NCBI GenBank assembly: GCA_003508835.1
Contig: PUFA01000204.1
Location: 806,001 to 870,000 of the forward strand
Reading direction: 5' to 3'
Origin: Eonycteris spelaea
Taxonomy: Eukaryota; Chordata; Mammalia; Chiroptera; Pteropodidae
DNA: 64,000 bases
Shown here: positions 24,007-36,620 of the stretch, one piece after another
Numbering within the stretch: the first letter of the stretch is position 1
Layout of the letters: each line of letters starts with the position of its first letter
Notes under the pieces: model-generated
The model's input: only the letters and a program-made list of their open reading frames with translations
Told to the model about the DNA's origin: nothing
Databases searched by the model: none
Made by a program: the position numbers and the translations under genes

Positions 24007-25369
24007 TACTCCCAGAGGATTAGCTTATCCAGGTAACGGAGACCACAGCCTTGACCCATGGTCATATGGTATGTTCCCAGCTAAAATCTAAGCATATTAA
24101 GCCCTTGAGATATCTGCTTAGAAGAGGAGGCACTTTCTACAAGAGATATTCTCATTAAGTATCCACAGCTCTAGTGAGGCCTGATCCATTTTCCCTTCTG
24201 CATACCACATAGGTTCTGCCTTCTGTTCCCCCTGGCCTTTCACAGGAGGACAGCCATTCTTGTAGCCTGGTATTCAACCGTACACGACTGACCCCTTCTA
24301 ACATCTCTGCTTCATCTTCTTATGTCCTATACTCCAGGTATGAAGGACTCTCAGGTCCCACCCCCATGCTTTGCCATGTTACTTCCTTTACCACAAATGC
24401 CCTTCCTTGCTTTGATCATCAAAGAATAAACTTCTATTCATCTCTCAAAACCTAGATTAGAAGTCTCCTTCTTCAGGAGCCTTCCAGACCCTTTCATGCA
24501 ATGACTGATCTTTTGCCCCTTGATTCCCTTATGTCTTGTACGGATCTTGCATAGGCATGATTCTTGTTAACAGATGGCTTAGGAAAAAAATAAGAAGGGG
24601 GAGGATTCATTGTTTTATGTAATGGAATAGTCCAAGTGGTAGAGCTGGCTTTGGATACAGCTGGGCAAACAGCTAAACTGTGCCACTGGTACTGTTTCCA
24701 GCTGTAGATTGGCTCTGCTTTCCTTTGTGTAGGCTTTTCTCTCAGGCAGCCTCCAGAATCCCTTGGAAGTTCCATACTTTATTCTTCCAGCTTTAAATTC
24801 AGCCTAAGACTTCACTGTTTTAGCAGCCTTGCAAAAGTCCCAGAATTGAGTCTCATTGGTCTGGCTTGGGTCACATGCTAATCCTTGAACCAATCACCAT
24901 GGCCAGGGGATGGGCAGCTCTGATTGGCCCAGTCTGAGTCACACAGCCACCTTGGGAGCCAGAGGGACTAGAGTGGGAAAGGGCAGCTTCTGAAGGGAAA
25001 TCAGGGTGCTGGAACCTGAGGCAGAGTAAAGGCCAGGCAGTCAAAACCCACAAGTGCCTACCACAGATGTCTCTTAGAGCAGTTTTTACAATTCATTATT
25101 ATTTGTTTTTATGACTCTCATCCAGCTAGTAGGAAACAAGCGTCCTTCTAATTTGTTATTCCAGAACATCATTCTAGCCAAAGGGAAGAGGAGTTTAATA
25201 AGTGGCCAGTCAATGGTACTTTTTAAGCATTTCTTTGCTATGTGACCTACATGGCAAGCAAATCAGAACAGAGTCTGACAAAGATTTTTATGACATGTAT
25301 ATTAAGGTCATGCTTCCTGACACTTTTTAAATCACAAATCAAGTTTTTGCTCAGTGTCTGTGTCCTTAC

Positions 25370-25530
25370 AAGGTGAGTCCATGTGTCTCTCATGGAATCC
25401 CCACAAGCTGGGGAAGGAGGGCACCCTTCCCTCCCTAATGGGTGAGAAAACTGAAGCCCAGATACCTTAAGTAGTTTATCCAAGGAAACACAGCTGGCCA
25501 GCAGCACTGCTGAGACTTAATCCCAGGCAG
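25370..25530 (-). repeat. MIR SINE (antisense)
   Basis: The reverse complement MIR phrases 'gagaaaactgaagcccagatacctt' and 'aacacagctggccagcag' are present. Confidence 0.65.
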
Positions 25531-25994
25531 GCTGACTTTCCAGGATTTTCTGATGGTTTGCTGAAGGGATTCTCAATTTAGGGGGACAGAGAGGGAAAGA
25601 TCTTAGAATCGCCTTTGGGGATTTTTGAAGATATTCCTCTGCCTTAGTTTGGTTCCCTCAGAGGCAGACCCTGAGACAAAGATTCAAGTGCATGAATTTT
25701 ACATGGGAGGGGATCCAAGGTACCCCACTGAGAGAGTGCCCATGTGGTACAGAGAGGGGAAGGCAGACAGTGAAGAGAGCTTCAGACGTGGACATTATTG
25801 TGGGCAACTGAAGCAGGATGCTGTGGAGACTAGCTGAGGGTCAGAGAGGAACATAGCTCAGAGGGTTTTTACCTGAGTGTCAGGGAGTTAGCATGTTTGT
25901 AACCTGACTCCTGTCAGTCATTGGCTGGGGTGGCCCCAGGAGGAGGTAATTTGCCAGCATGTCGGCAGCTAGAAAAAGGCCTCAGGCATCCCCA

Positions 25995-26423
25995 GATGAG
26001 TTTGTCAAGGCCTCAAAACCGATTCCAATTGGCTCACCTATCCCCAGCTCTATGTGTCTGGAGAGCTCATCGGAGGACTTGACATAATTAAGGAGCTAGA
26101 AGCATCTGAAGGACTAGATACAATTTGCCCTAAAGCTCCTAAATTAGAGGAAAGGCTCAAAGTACTGACAAATCAAGCTTCTGTGATGCTCTTTATGAAA
26201 GGAAGCAAACGGGAAGCTAAATGTGGATTCAGCAAACAAATTTTGGAAATACTAAATAGTACTGGTGTTGAATAAGAGACATTTGGTATATTGGAGGATG
26301 AAGAAGTTCAGCAAGGGTTAAAAACGTCCTCCCCACTGGCCGATGTACCTGCAGCTGTACGGGAAGGGGGAGCTTGTTGGAGGCCTGGACATTGTGAAGG
26401 ACATTGAGAAAGATGAATTGCTG
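25995..26423 (+). pseudogene. GLRX3P: GLRX3 (glutaredoxin 3 / PICOT) processed pseudogene
   Basis: Glutaredoxin 3 is a monothiol Grx protein that carries iron-sulfur clusters. The plus strand translates to clear GLRX3 sequence without introns: the end of the first Grx domain ([19 protein letters not shown]), the linker [16 protein letters not shown], then the second Grx domain with the CGFS active-site motif ([13 protein letters not shown]) and the LVGGLDIVK end. Exons are fused, so it is a retrocopy. It is dead: the 5' end with the thioredoxin domain is missing, a Tyr codon after STGVE has become TAA at 26,273-26,275, and a +1 frameshift lies near 26,325-26,335. Similarity ends just short of the expected C-terminus. 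I saw no clear poly(A) tail or target duplication, so the insertion is old. Confidence 0.9.
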
Positions 26424-27797
26424 TTTAAACTCATGTGTCTAAAGTTAGCTGTGAGTCAGGTAGACAGCTCCGTGATCTTCTTTGGGCCCTCTCGAATGTT
26501 TGGGGGTCAGATTGGCGGTAAACTCATCTAGGATATAAGTTGGGACACCTGGGCTCTCCTCCGTGTGTTTTTACATGCTGCAGCAGGCTAAACCAGATTT
26601 ATTCTCATGGCATTAGAAAGTTTGGAAGCATGCAAATGCTTAGAACTGGCACGCCATTACTTTTGCCACAGTCTACTGGCCAAAGAAAATCATGAGGTCA
26701 GCTCATATTCAGGTGGTGGAGAAATAGACTCATCTCTCAATGGGAAGAGCTACGAAGTTACATTGCAAAGGGATGTGAGTACAGGGAGGCCATTAATACA
26801 GTGAATCCACTACAAAAGGGAGGCATTTCTGACTGGTCAGCCTGTCTCATCTGCCACTACCCACAGCTGAGGCATGCGGTCTTCAAATTGGCAGGTTCAG
26901 CCTGACTCCAGAGAGGGAGAAAGGGAGAGGGTGGAAGGAAGAGAAGATTGGGATCTTGGCAACCTGTGTTCCCTAGAAATATGAATCATAGAATCCTTGA
27001 AATATGGTATATTGTTTCTTGTCTCTTCTCCACACTAGAATGGCAGCTCCACAGAGGCAGGGTCTCTGCCTGTTTTGTTCACTGCTGGGTCCTAGAACAG
27101 TACCCGGCGCATAGTAGGTGCTCTTGCAATATTGTTGAATATAAATGATTTCTCTTCACTCTCAAGAAAGATTGCCTAAATACTGCCCAAATGAGCTATG
27201 TGAATATCTGATGTAATGGAACATGTTGATAAAGGCCTCTGAGGAAAAAGCAGCACCCAGGACAGTGCTCTGTGACAGCAGGGACACTCTTTCCACCACT
27301 GCTGCGGCCAACACATCACAAACGCTCAATAAATATTTATTCATTGGATACATGATCGAATAGTCTGAGATGTTGTCTTGAACCCCACACTCGAGACTAA
27401 TATGGGGCTTCTGCAGAACCCGAGAGCGAAGGGCTTGCCTCTGAAAGAGGTCATTGCTACAATGTGGACGGTACCCCCGGGGCCATGTGGGGCCACCCTG
27501 GCCTTCTGCCTCCATACCCAGGGACTGGATCCAGTGAGATAGGATTGTGGACAAATGAGCATGGTGGTCTGTGGGACCTGTCACAGTTCAGAGTAGCAAT
27601 TTGTCCTATCCTCACATTCACATGGGGCCTCGCACATTCAGACTTGGAATATTCTGAGGGGCCACATTCTATTTGAATTTGAGTCAGTGCTTTGAAAAAT
27701 TTTAACTAGTTCTTATTTTAAATGCAAAACTGGAAATCATATAAATATCATACCCCTTGACACACATATACATACACAACATCCCCTGTGCCCCCCG

Positions 27798-27840
27798 CCA
27801 CACACACACACACACACACCACACACACACACACACACAC
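27798..27840. repeat. (CA)n microsatellite
   Basis: Two CA runs are separated by a single CC interruption. Confidence 0.93.
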
Positions 27841-29714
27841 GGGTAAGTGGAAGGAAACATTTTCGAAGGGGGCAGACCAAGAGAATTGTTAAGTCTTACT
27901 GTGCTGCTGGCACACGGTGGTGCCACATCAGTCATAAACAGATGTCGCCTCTGTCCTGTTCATGTCGGTCTCGAATTGCGGGTTTTAAATTATGCAGGGT
28001 CTTCAGGAGTGCAACACTTACACGCTCCTCATTGTGTTTTTTGTTACTTAAAAGTTTTCGTTCATTTTATTCGAAATAGTTAAAATACACCACTTTCTGA
28101 CACCATTTTTTCATGATTTTGTCTATCAGGAGCCCCCAGGCTTGGAAGTGGCCCAGGGTCTCTTGTCTCTGAGAGGGTCTAGGTGCTCAATATCATCTGG
28201 AGCTTTCTATCACTCTCAATCTGAGCTCTACTTTCTACTAGGTCAGCTTTGTTCTGTGACAAGCTCTCCCTTCTTCATGGCAAGATGACTTTCGGCAGCT
28301 CCAGTCTCACCTCTTTGCAGCAGCGACAACACTGAAAAGAGAACTTCTCTTTCCCAATAGCTACAGCTAAGTCCCAGGCTTGTCTCCCTCACTGGTCTAA
28401 GTTGGATCATGTGCCTATCTTTAAACCAATGACTGTGGCCGTGGCAAAGGAATTCCCTGATTGGCAAGCCTGGGTCATGTCTCCATCCTTAGAACTTGAT
28501 ATGGGGTCCTCTCCTCCCCAACCATGTTGTCTGAGAGTGAAGAATGGTGGGTCCCCACAATAAATTGGGATGCTGTCAACAGAAGGGAGAATGGACACAG
28601 CACAGACAGAAACTTCAGATGTCCACTAGACCAGATGATCAGGGCCCTGTCCCTATTCCTAATGCCTCAGCAACACCCACTGTCTCATCTCATTCTATGA
28701 CAATGTGATAGATCAATGACTGTGAACGTCCTGCAGGTGAAGACAGTCAGCAAAAGTGAAGAGTTGGCCCCTGATGGCTCTGGGGAAGAATAAATAACAG
28801 CCTTCATAAAACTCACTTTGGCTTGTTATCCAAAAGTGGTTGCAAGAAGTAAACAGCCTTCTGTGTTGATTCACTTACACGAAGAGAACCCCAATTCTTT
28901 TAGGATAAAGTACCTCTCACACCAATGAGTCTCCCCAGAGCATGTAAGAGCTGGGTTGATTTGTTTTTGTTTTTTGTTTCCTCTAAATTACCAGGAAGAC
29001 ATTTTTTTTTTTTCAAGTGGCAGGAAGCAGCATTCCATCTGAAAAAAGTCGTCTTCATTATGCTTCCCTTTCCCTGGTGCAGTGGGGTGACCCACTGGGC
29101 TCTGTGAGGTTCAGCCACTCAGATCCAGTCGGGGGGCGTGTGTGCATGAGAGTGCATCCACACCCACAAATTACGCATGCACACGCAGCTCCAAAGCCCG
29201 ATCTGACCAGTTCTTGATGCCAGCTGCACACACATATCGTGCCTGAAGGGGGCGTGTCCCCCCACACCTGGGGCTCACGGCAGAAGCCATTCTGCAAAAG
29301 CTTGTTAATTCTTAGACAGCCTGGCGTGAATATCGTGCTGACATATATAGCACATCTTCTCTGCGCTCCTTCTCGCCCACGCTGAACCACGCACCTGCAG
29401 GAGGGGATGTGAGCATCAGGGTAGCAGAAGTTGTGTGCCCTGGCAGTGTTTAAATATGTACTCTCTATTGAATGCATGTGTTACCCAAACACAGGACCTG
29501 AGGGAGGAGGAGGAAGGGTGGGCTCTGGCTTCCCCAAGCCTATCTCTGGGTGACCTGGATGAGGAGCCTGATAGATAAATCCCAGCCTTGGATGCAAACA
29601 AAAGGCTGTCCTGGCTTTCTTTATTTTTTTTTTTAAAGCTCAGGAATATGTTACATTTGTTATATAGAATAAACACTGAAAGTGCCCGCTTATAACTAAA
29701 AACAGAATAACACA

Positions 29715-29860
29715 TGAGCTGTGGATTCAGAGAAACTTGGTTTTGAGTCTCAACTCTGTCAATTAACTAGGAGGGTGACCTTGGGTCAGTTGTTTAGCCT
29801 GTCTGAGCTTCCTCATCTGTAAAATGGAGACCCCAGAGGTATCTATTTTTCAGGTTGCGG
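29715..29860 (+). repeat. MIR SINE
   Basis: Sense MIR: 'tgtggattcagagaaacttggttttgagtc', 'gtgaccttgggtcagttg', 'gagcttcctcatctgtaaaatgg'. Confidence 0.8.
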
Positions 29861-31197
29861 TCAGGGCAAGTTAGGTTAGTGATTCATAAGCCAGAAGCAA
29901 TGTTGGATACTGTTTTCTCTATTTGAGCTTTTAAGTCAAGGGTGGCCTGTCAAGTGCACTTTGTCCTGATATTAGAGACATGGCAAACCTTTTCTAGTTG
30001 CCCTGGTCTCAGCTTCCTGCTCCCAACTCTGCCCTTCTCATGCATCTGAGGGTGGGTCCAAAGCTGTCTCCCCTGCAGATTGAGCCCCTTTCCAGTTTCC
30101 AGGCATCTCTGGGCTAGAAGGGAAGATACATTATGTTGTTCAGTACTCTTCTGGTTGCAAGTGACAGAAAACAGAAACTTATTGGTTTGCATAATTAGAA
30201 AGTTTAGGGTATATCTGACTTTCAGAGCAAGATAGACATAGGGGCTCAAAAGGTCACCTGTACCTGAAATTTTTTCTGTCTGTCTTTCTTCTCCACTTTC
30301 TCCAGGTTGGCTCCATTTTCAGACAGCTTTCCTTCATGGTCACAAGAAGACTGCTAGAAGCATTGGTCCTAGACTGCTGAGAAAAGGCAAGTCCCTGTCT
30401 CAGCATCCTAAGCAAAATCTTGAGACTTACTCTGACCAGGCAGGCTACGAAGACCATGATCCAGTTATAATGGCCCAAGGAATACACGACCCTCTTTGGC
30501 TCAGACCTGGGTCGTGGGCTGACCCTGGGCAGGGAGCCTCACCTAGACCGAGAGTGTGCAAGGCTGTCTCCACAAACAGAAATCCGAGTTCTTGCTAGCA
30601 AGGAAGGTGGGACGCTGGCAAGAAGCCACACCATCTACTATGTATGTCAGCCTCATGCTTCGTTCAGGGAACCCTGCACTGAGCCTTCTCGTTGGTGCCT
30701 TCAGCTGGGACCTGGTGTCTCTGCTCTAATCACTGGACCATGTTACCAATAAGTGTTAGGGGGAAAAACAAAATTAACGTACCTGCTTAGGTGTTGTGAG
30801 CATTCGGGGATCATGTAATACGTTCGACGAGCTTAGCTCATTGTGCAGAGGCCACACTTTCTGCCACCAAAGCCACTTCTGTCTCCTGTAGAGCACATTT
30901 CCAGACCCTCTGCAGTTAGATTGGAGCTGTGGGATTGAGTTCTGGCTAATGGACTGTGGGTGGGAATGGCATACATCCATCCAGGCTGGCTACGAGATGT
31001 CCTGTGGGATCTTTCACTCTCTCACTTCTCTGCTTGTCAGGTAGAAGCAAAAGGTTCTGAGATGGTGGAAATGCCTGATGGACCTTTAAACCCTGATTCT
31101 TCAGTCATGTGTGGAAGCAAGCCACCCAGAAGATCACCAACCAGGTCTAGGTGCATAGGACTTTGTGACAGCAATGTATAAACCTTTAATATGTTAA

Positions 31198-31375
31198 ATC
31201 AGTGGTTCTCAAATAGGGGCATTTGATAACGTCTGGAGACATCTGGTTGTCACAACTGGGGTTGGGATAGGGTGGGATGATGCTACTAGCATCTAATAGG
31301 TCAAGGCCATCCTATAATGTCTGAGATAGTCCCCATCATGAAGAGTTACTTGGCCCCAAATGTTTTAGACCCTGC
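31198..31375. repeat. MER5A hAT-Charlie MITE
   Basis: The text 'cagtggttctcaaataggggcatttgataacgtctggagacatctggttgtcacaactggggttggg' through 'cttggccccaaatg' matches the well-known MER5A consensus pattern, almost complete. Confidence 0.82.
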
Positions 31376-31399
31376 TCTAAAATGCGAGAATCTTGAGAA

Positions 31400-31980
31400 A
31401 AGAGACCTATCGCTGCCCTGCTTAAAACCCTCCAAAGGCTTCCATCACACCTAGGACACGTTCTGGACCCTTACTTACCTTGATCTACAATGCCCAGCAT
31501 GACCCGGATCCTGCCTCCCTCTCCTACCTCACATCCTTTCTTCTCCCCCTTGCTCACTTTACTCCAATCACCCTTGCCTTCCTTCTGGTCTGCTTTCAGA
31601 CCTCAGAGCCTTCCTACTTGCTATTCCCACTTCCTTAAATGCATTCCCCCCTGCTCTTCCAATTATTCAGGTACAGTTTACATGTCAGACACCTTCCCTG
31701 ATCACACAGTCTCTATTAGATCTCCCTCCCACCACCTCACAATTCTCTATTATCACACCACATGGCCATTATCCTTTCACGGCACTGACCATCATTTACA
31801 ACGAGGTAATGTGCTGGTTACCTTGGAGGGGAGGGATCTGTCTTTGCCCTGGAATGTGAGGACATGAGGACAAGCACCGTATCCATCTTGTTTTTTTCCT
31901 GTATCTCCAGCACCTAGCGCAATAGCTGGCACATTTGCAAGGGTCAAAAATAAATTTGTTGAATGAATGAGTAAATGAAC
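31400..31980 (+). repeat. L2 LINE 3' end
   Basis: Sense L2 3' region: 'cctgcttaaaaccctccaaaggcttcc', pyrimidine-rich middle, then 'atctccagcacctagcgcaatagctggcacat' and 'ttgttgaatgaatga' at the end. The embedded 125-codon open frame is repeat-derived. Confidence 0.78.
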
Positions 31981-31999
31981 AATGGGTGGAAAGAACAGG

Positions 32000-32180
32000 T
32001 CTTTGCAGTGCGACACCCCTGGTTGAATTCTGGTTCCACCACCAGCTGTGAGTCACCTTCACTCTCTAAGCCTCCGTCTCCTCATCTGTGAAATGGACAT
32101 GAGTCCCACCTCCCAGCTGCTACAGAGATGAAATAAGGTCGCACATGCGGAGTACCCGGCATGGCTCTCAGTGGAGGAAA
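32000..32180 (+). repeat. MIR SINE
   Basis: Sense MIR with 'ctggttccaccaccagctgtgagtcacc', 'cctccgtctcctcatctgtgaaatgg' and 'gatgaaataaggtcgcacatgc'. Confidence 0.75.
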
Positions 32181-33114
32181 GGCACTTATCAGTTGTGCAT
32201 TGAATATAAAATGCATGAACAAAAGCGTGAGGACAGTTCATTTCTTGTGTGCTATTGTTTTAAGGGGAAAATCTTGGGAAGGAAGAAAATGGAGTTGGGG
32301 TGCTGGGGGGAGGCTGCTTGGAATGGAACGATGGAGAAGAGGTGCTCATGAACAGAGCCTTGTTTACCCAGGCAGCTTCTGCTTCTCCCTCTCTTGATGA
32401 CCCTATTCTGTCCCCCTCCTTTAAGACCATGACCCTAGTTCCTTCCTGCCAAAGTCAAGTTTCCGAGGCAGATGCCTTCCCTGCTGCCTTCTTCTCCCTT
32501 GCAAGACCCTGGAGGGATGCATCCATCATTTTGGTCCTTCTTGTGAGATTTACAGCCCCTCCTGGGCAGGCACCTCCCTGCTGTCTCTCTCTATCTGTGT
32601 GCATCTAGACCATACAGGAAATGAAAGTGGGTATCAGAGCATTTGTAATAAATAGCTCAGGCCTCAGGTCCTGGAACTCATGAGTGTCTGCAAAAAGGAA
32701 TGTGATTCAGCGGCCTCTGTCTTTCAAATAAAGTCTCCTATCAGACTTGGGGACACAAAGGAACTGGGATTGTTTCCTCTCTGGATTTGTGAACAGTGAG
32801 GATGGGCAGGAAGGATGCAGAGAAGTTGGTGAACTAGGGGAGAGACGGGAGCAGGAGCCCCATTTTCTAGGAGAGGCAGGAATGTGGGATTGGGAGTTCC
32901 CCCACAACCTCGGGGGGGGGGCACCTAACCTCCCAGAGCCTCAGTTTCCTCATTTGTCAAGTGGAGATGGTAACAGTCCTTGCCAGGTTAGGTTAGGTTG
33001 GAAATTAGATGAGTTAGATGCATAATGCGCTAGTTCAAAGTGGGCTGTTTCAGATGACTTGCTTCCAAAAGTAGATATGCAAAAGGAATCTTTTTCGAGA
33101 TAGGCACAGAGGTC

Positions 33115-33500
33115 TGTTCCAGGTCGAAATGTGTCCCCCTATGTTAAGTCTTAACCCTGCTGTCTCAAAATGCGATCTTATTTGCAAATAAGGTCAATAC
33201 AGATGTAATTAGGTAGACGAAGTCACACTGGAGCAGAGTGCGCCCCAAATTAGTATGATCGGTGGCCTTATAAGAAGATGGCCGTATGAAGACGAGGACA
33301 CAGGGAGAACACCAAGCAAAGATGAGGATTGGGGTGACACCGAAGACTGCTGGCGAACCACCAGAAGCTAGAAGCAGCAAGGGAGAATTCCTCTACAGGC
33401 TGTGCAGAGGGAGCACAGTCCTGCTGACACCTGATCTTAGACGTCTAGCCTCCAGAATGGCAAGACAATCAATTTCTGTTGTTATAAGCTACCTAGTTTT
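33115..33500 (+). repeat. MaLR-type LTR
   Basis: The element holds 'atgtgtccccctatgttaagtc', 'tgcgatcttatttgcaaataaggtc', 'ggccttataagaagatgg' and 'cctccagaatggcaagacaatcaatttctgttgttataagctacctag'. This is an MST/MLT-like MaLR LTR in sense orientation, close to full length. It contains no protein-coding capacity. Confidence 0.68.
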
Positions 33501-34194
33501 GCCCTAGGAAACGACACAGGGCCAAACGCAAGGGGGAATGCCTTTGGCTTCTCCAGTCTCTGTTGTTTCTCTGCTTTTCCCCAGTGTGTGGCCTTCCAGG
33601 CCCTCTGAGGGATACCTCCCAGGGGCATTGCCAGGTCCCTGATTTGCTCTCTGTGCCCCACCCTTGGAGGCGTTCACTGGGCTTCAGAATTCCTCTGCCC
33701 TCTCCCAGCTGTCTCTGGATATGCAGTGGGGCTGGAGTGGAGTTGAACATGGTAAGGCGTTATCTCCTGCTCTTAGTAAGCTGCTGGGTTGAGGTTAGGG
33801 GCAGCACTTGGGCCGCAGTCAGTAGCAGTTTTCTCAAGGCTGTAGAATCCTTAGCATTTTTCGTGTTCAACTGTGGCTTTAAGTACCAATTTCCCAGGCT
33901 ACAGGAAAAGCCCTACTTACCATCCTGGTACTCCAGATTTGCAAGCTCAGTTGCAAATAAGCTCTAGGCCACCAAATGATTCTTGTCCAGCCCCAGCCTG
34001 GACCATCAGGCCAGCTGGCACTTACCCAGTCAGTTCTTCCTGCCCTCAATGACCTAATGACAGGTCCCTCCTGCAGAAATATTCTGGGTAAGCTCCTATA
34101 CAACGGTCCCCCTTCCCCAGTAGAGCTGAATGGAGATGAATAAGTGAATGAAAGCAAAGCTAATATAGTCTCAGATCTACCAAGGACAGTGTGA

Positions 34195-34370
34195 GGGCCT
34201 GGAGCTAGGCTGCCTGGGTTCAAATCCTGGGACCAAGACTAGCTGTGTGACCTTGGACAAGTTACTTAACTTCTCCCTGTCTCAGTCTCCTCATTTACAA
34301 AACAAAGATAATTATAGCACCCACCCCTGAAGTTGCTGTGGGATTCAATAAGATAATGCCAATAACGGAT
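34195..34370 (+). repeat. MIR SINE, well preserved
   Basis: A clear sense MIR: 'ctgcctgggttcaaatcctggg', 'gctgtgtgaccttggacaagttacttaacttctcc', then 'gtctcctcatttacaaaac'. Confidence 0.85.
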
Positions 34371-34746
34371 TTTGTGCCTAATGCAAACAAAGGGTAGCTT
34401 CTTTGACACCCAGGGCAAGAGTCTCGGTATCTTTATGCCTCATCCTGTGTCTGTGCTTAGAACCTAATTTCCTTACTGAGGTCCTACCTAATCTTTTTCC
34501 ACACATTGGATTCGGCTAATTCATCCACCGCTGGGAAATTTATTATCGGAGACAGTGTGCTGGAGATGGGACAAAGGTTGAGGTGCTGTGGGCTGGATGC
34601 ATGGGGAAGAGACACATTTTTAGTTTGAGGAAACAGAACATGTAGAAAAATCGTTTATGTGCCAAAAGGCCTGGACTCAATTAAAGCTCTCGACTTAACC
34701 ACTGACGAAAGCACTACAACAGCCGCCCAGGCTGCCGCCTGCAATC

Positions 34747-35160
34747 ATGTTGCTATGGGCCTTCAGGTCGGAAAGTCACTGCAGGCCCCCACCATGGCTT
34801 GGTGGCCATGCTCACAGAGAAATAATAGCCGTGTGTTTCGTTCCCCCTTTATTTACAGCACTTTGGAAATCTGACACTGAAAACCCCGGAAGACGTGAGA
34901 AGGAAGACGATAACGGATCTCCCACCAATCTCACCACGTTGGGACTCAGCCAGGGTGAGGCCAAACTGAAGCTCCAGACGCCAAAACTATGCGGCGTCGT
35001 ACCGCCGACGATCATCAAGCGGACGCTGCCGGCTGCGAGAGAAGTGGCGCCGAGCAACCCATCCCGCAAGCGACGCGTGCACAGCACTTCCCAGCTCGCC
35101 AACGATTTCCAGGCGCTTTATCTCAACCACCCTGTGTGCCCAACTGGGTGTGGCAACTGA
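34747..35160 (+). other. Unidentified CpG-rich, codon-like segment
   Basis: An open frame of up to 137 residues whose second half (34,859-35,160) looks like real or once-real coding sequence. Codon third positions are mostly G/C, the peptide is K/P/R-rich with a basic RKRR cluster, and about 25 CpGs fall between 34,880 and 35,150 in an otherwise CpG-poor interval. A plausible splice acceptor (atttacag) ends at 34,858. A possible donor (CAGG|GTGAGG) sits at 34,955; between them a second frame is also open for exactly 32 codons. I do not recognise the protein. It could be a fragment of a processed gene copy, an exon of an unannotated transcript, or a conserved CpG-rich regulatory element. There is no obvious poly(A) tail. 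Confidence 0.35.
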
Positions 35161-35989
35161 GGCTCGGCAGAGTGACACGACAGTCTCGAGGTAACCTGAG
35201 GGACACAGCTGGGACTGGGGGCCAGGCTCTTCCCCTTTCTTCCAGAACAAACTCGGTGAGATGCTGGTCTGAGATCTGGTTCCGAAGATGACACCCTAGG
35301 AAGACAGTGTGGCCTGGTGCAAACCATAAGGATGGTGGCCTTGATTTGTGTACTTGGTAGGGCAGGTGATTCCGGATAGGTCCAGACATTTGGAAAGCAT
35401 CAAAAGAAGAGAATTTGAAGAAACAAGAGAGGTGAAAAGTTATTAGTGTGCCAGGAGTGCATTCTGTTCAACCCAAGATTAAGCTTTCTGTACTTCTACA
35501 GACCGTGATGTGTTCGAGGGTAGGGGGGAATAAAGAACACTCATTTTGGCTTTTTCTTAGTAAGTTAAATGGCTTGGAAGGTAATTAAAATCATCTGGAT
35601 GCCAATCCAGTGAGAACTTCTGATAGGGATAACGGTACAAACCTGACTAAAAAAATAAAGATAATAACAAGGACACTGACGGGCATTATACAGAGGAAGC
35701 TAAACTCTTGAGGTTTCTGGGGCATCCATGAACAACTAAAATTTCTTTCTTTCTAGCTGTCCAATATTAGAACACTCTGTCTGGCCTCACTACCACTGGC
35801 CTGCTGGAGAAGGAAACCCGAGTTCATGGTTTCCAATGTGTTTACAGCTCTTCCCCTCCTCCCTCTTTTTTTTTTTTCTTTTTAATATAAATCCTCTTCT
35901 AGACTTTTTCAGATGAAGTCAAACTATATGAGTTCCCTTCTTTATAAATAAATAGCAGGTGAATAATTAACTCAATGTCTGAGTTATTC

Positions 35990-36150
35990 TTTGACTCTAG
36001 GTTCCATCACTTGCTAGCTGCAAATACCCTTTGGGCCTCATTTTTCTCCTCTATAATATGAAGAAAATAGCTCCCATCTTTGAGATCATTGCAAAGATTA
36101 AAAGAGATTATCCATGAAAAGAGTCACACACATGCCTGACATGTAGTAAT
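35990..36150 (+). repeat. MIR SINE
   Basis: Sense MIR: 'ctctaggttccatcacttgctagctg', 'cctcatttttctcctctataatatg', 'cacacatgcctgacatgtagtaatgc'. Confidence 0.72.
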
Positions 36151-36164
36151 GCTATTGCTAAAAA

Positions 36165-36620
36165 CATCATTTGTATCAGTTTCCTGTCACTGTAATACAT
36201 TGTCACAAACTTAGTGATTTTAAATGACGATAAATTTATTCTCACAGTTTTGGAGGTGGAAAGTCTGAAATGAGCTTTATAAAGCTAAAATCTAGGTGTC
36301 AGCAGTGTTGCATTCCTCTGGAGACTCTAGAAGAGGACTAATTTCTTGGCCTTTTTCAGCTTCTAGAGTCTGTTTATATACCTTGGCATGTGATCCTATC
36401 ATTCTTCAAAGCCCACAGTGTGGCATCTCCTAATTTCTTTCATTGATTTTGACCCTTCTGTTTCCTTCTTATGAAGACCCTTGCGATTACATTGGGCCCA
36501 CCCAGATAATCTCATCACACTTGCAAATTCACCTTTGCCATATAAAGTAACACAGTCACAAATTCTGGGGATTAGAAGAAGATGGTCATCTTTGGTGCTA
36601 GGGAGGGCGGTGTCATTAGT
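36165..36620 (-). repeat. MaLR-type LTR (antisense)
   Basis: On the plus strand: 'cagtttcctgtcactgtaatacattgtcacaaac', 'aatttattctcacagttttggaggtgg', 'cttatgaagacccttgcgattacattgggccca' and 'gtcacaaattctgggg'. This is the reverse-complement arrangement of the same broad MaLR LTR group seen at 33.1 kb. Confidence 0.62.

Noticed and set aside
31490..31867. 125-codon open frame, plus strand
   Set aside because: Inside an L2 LINE fragment.
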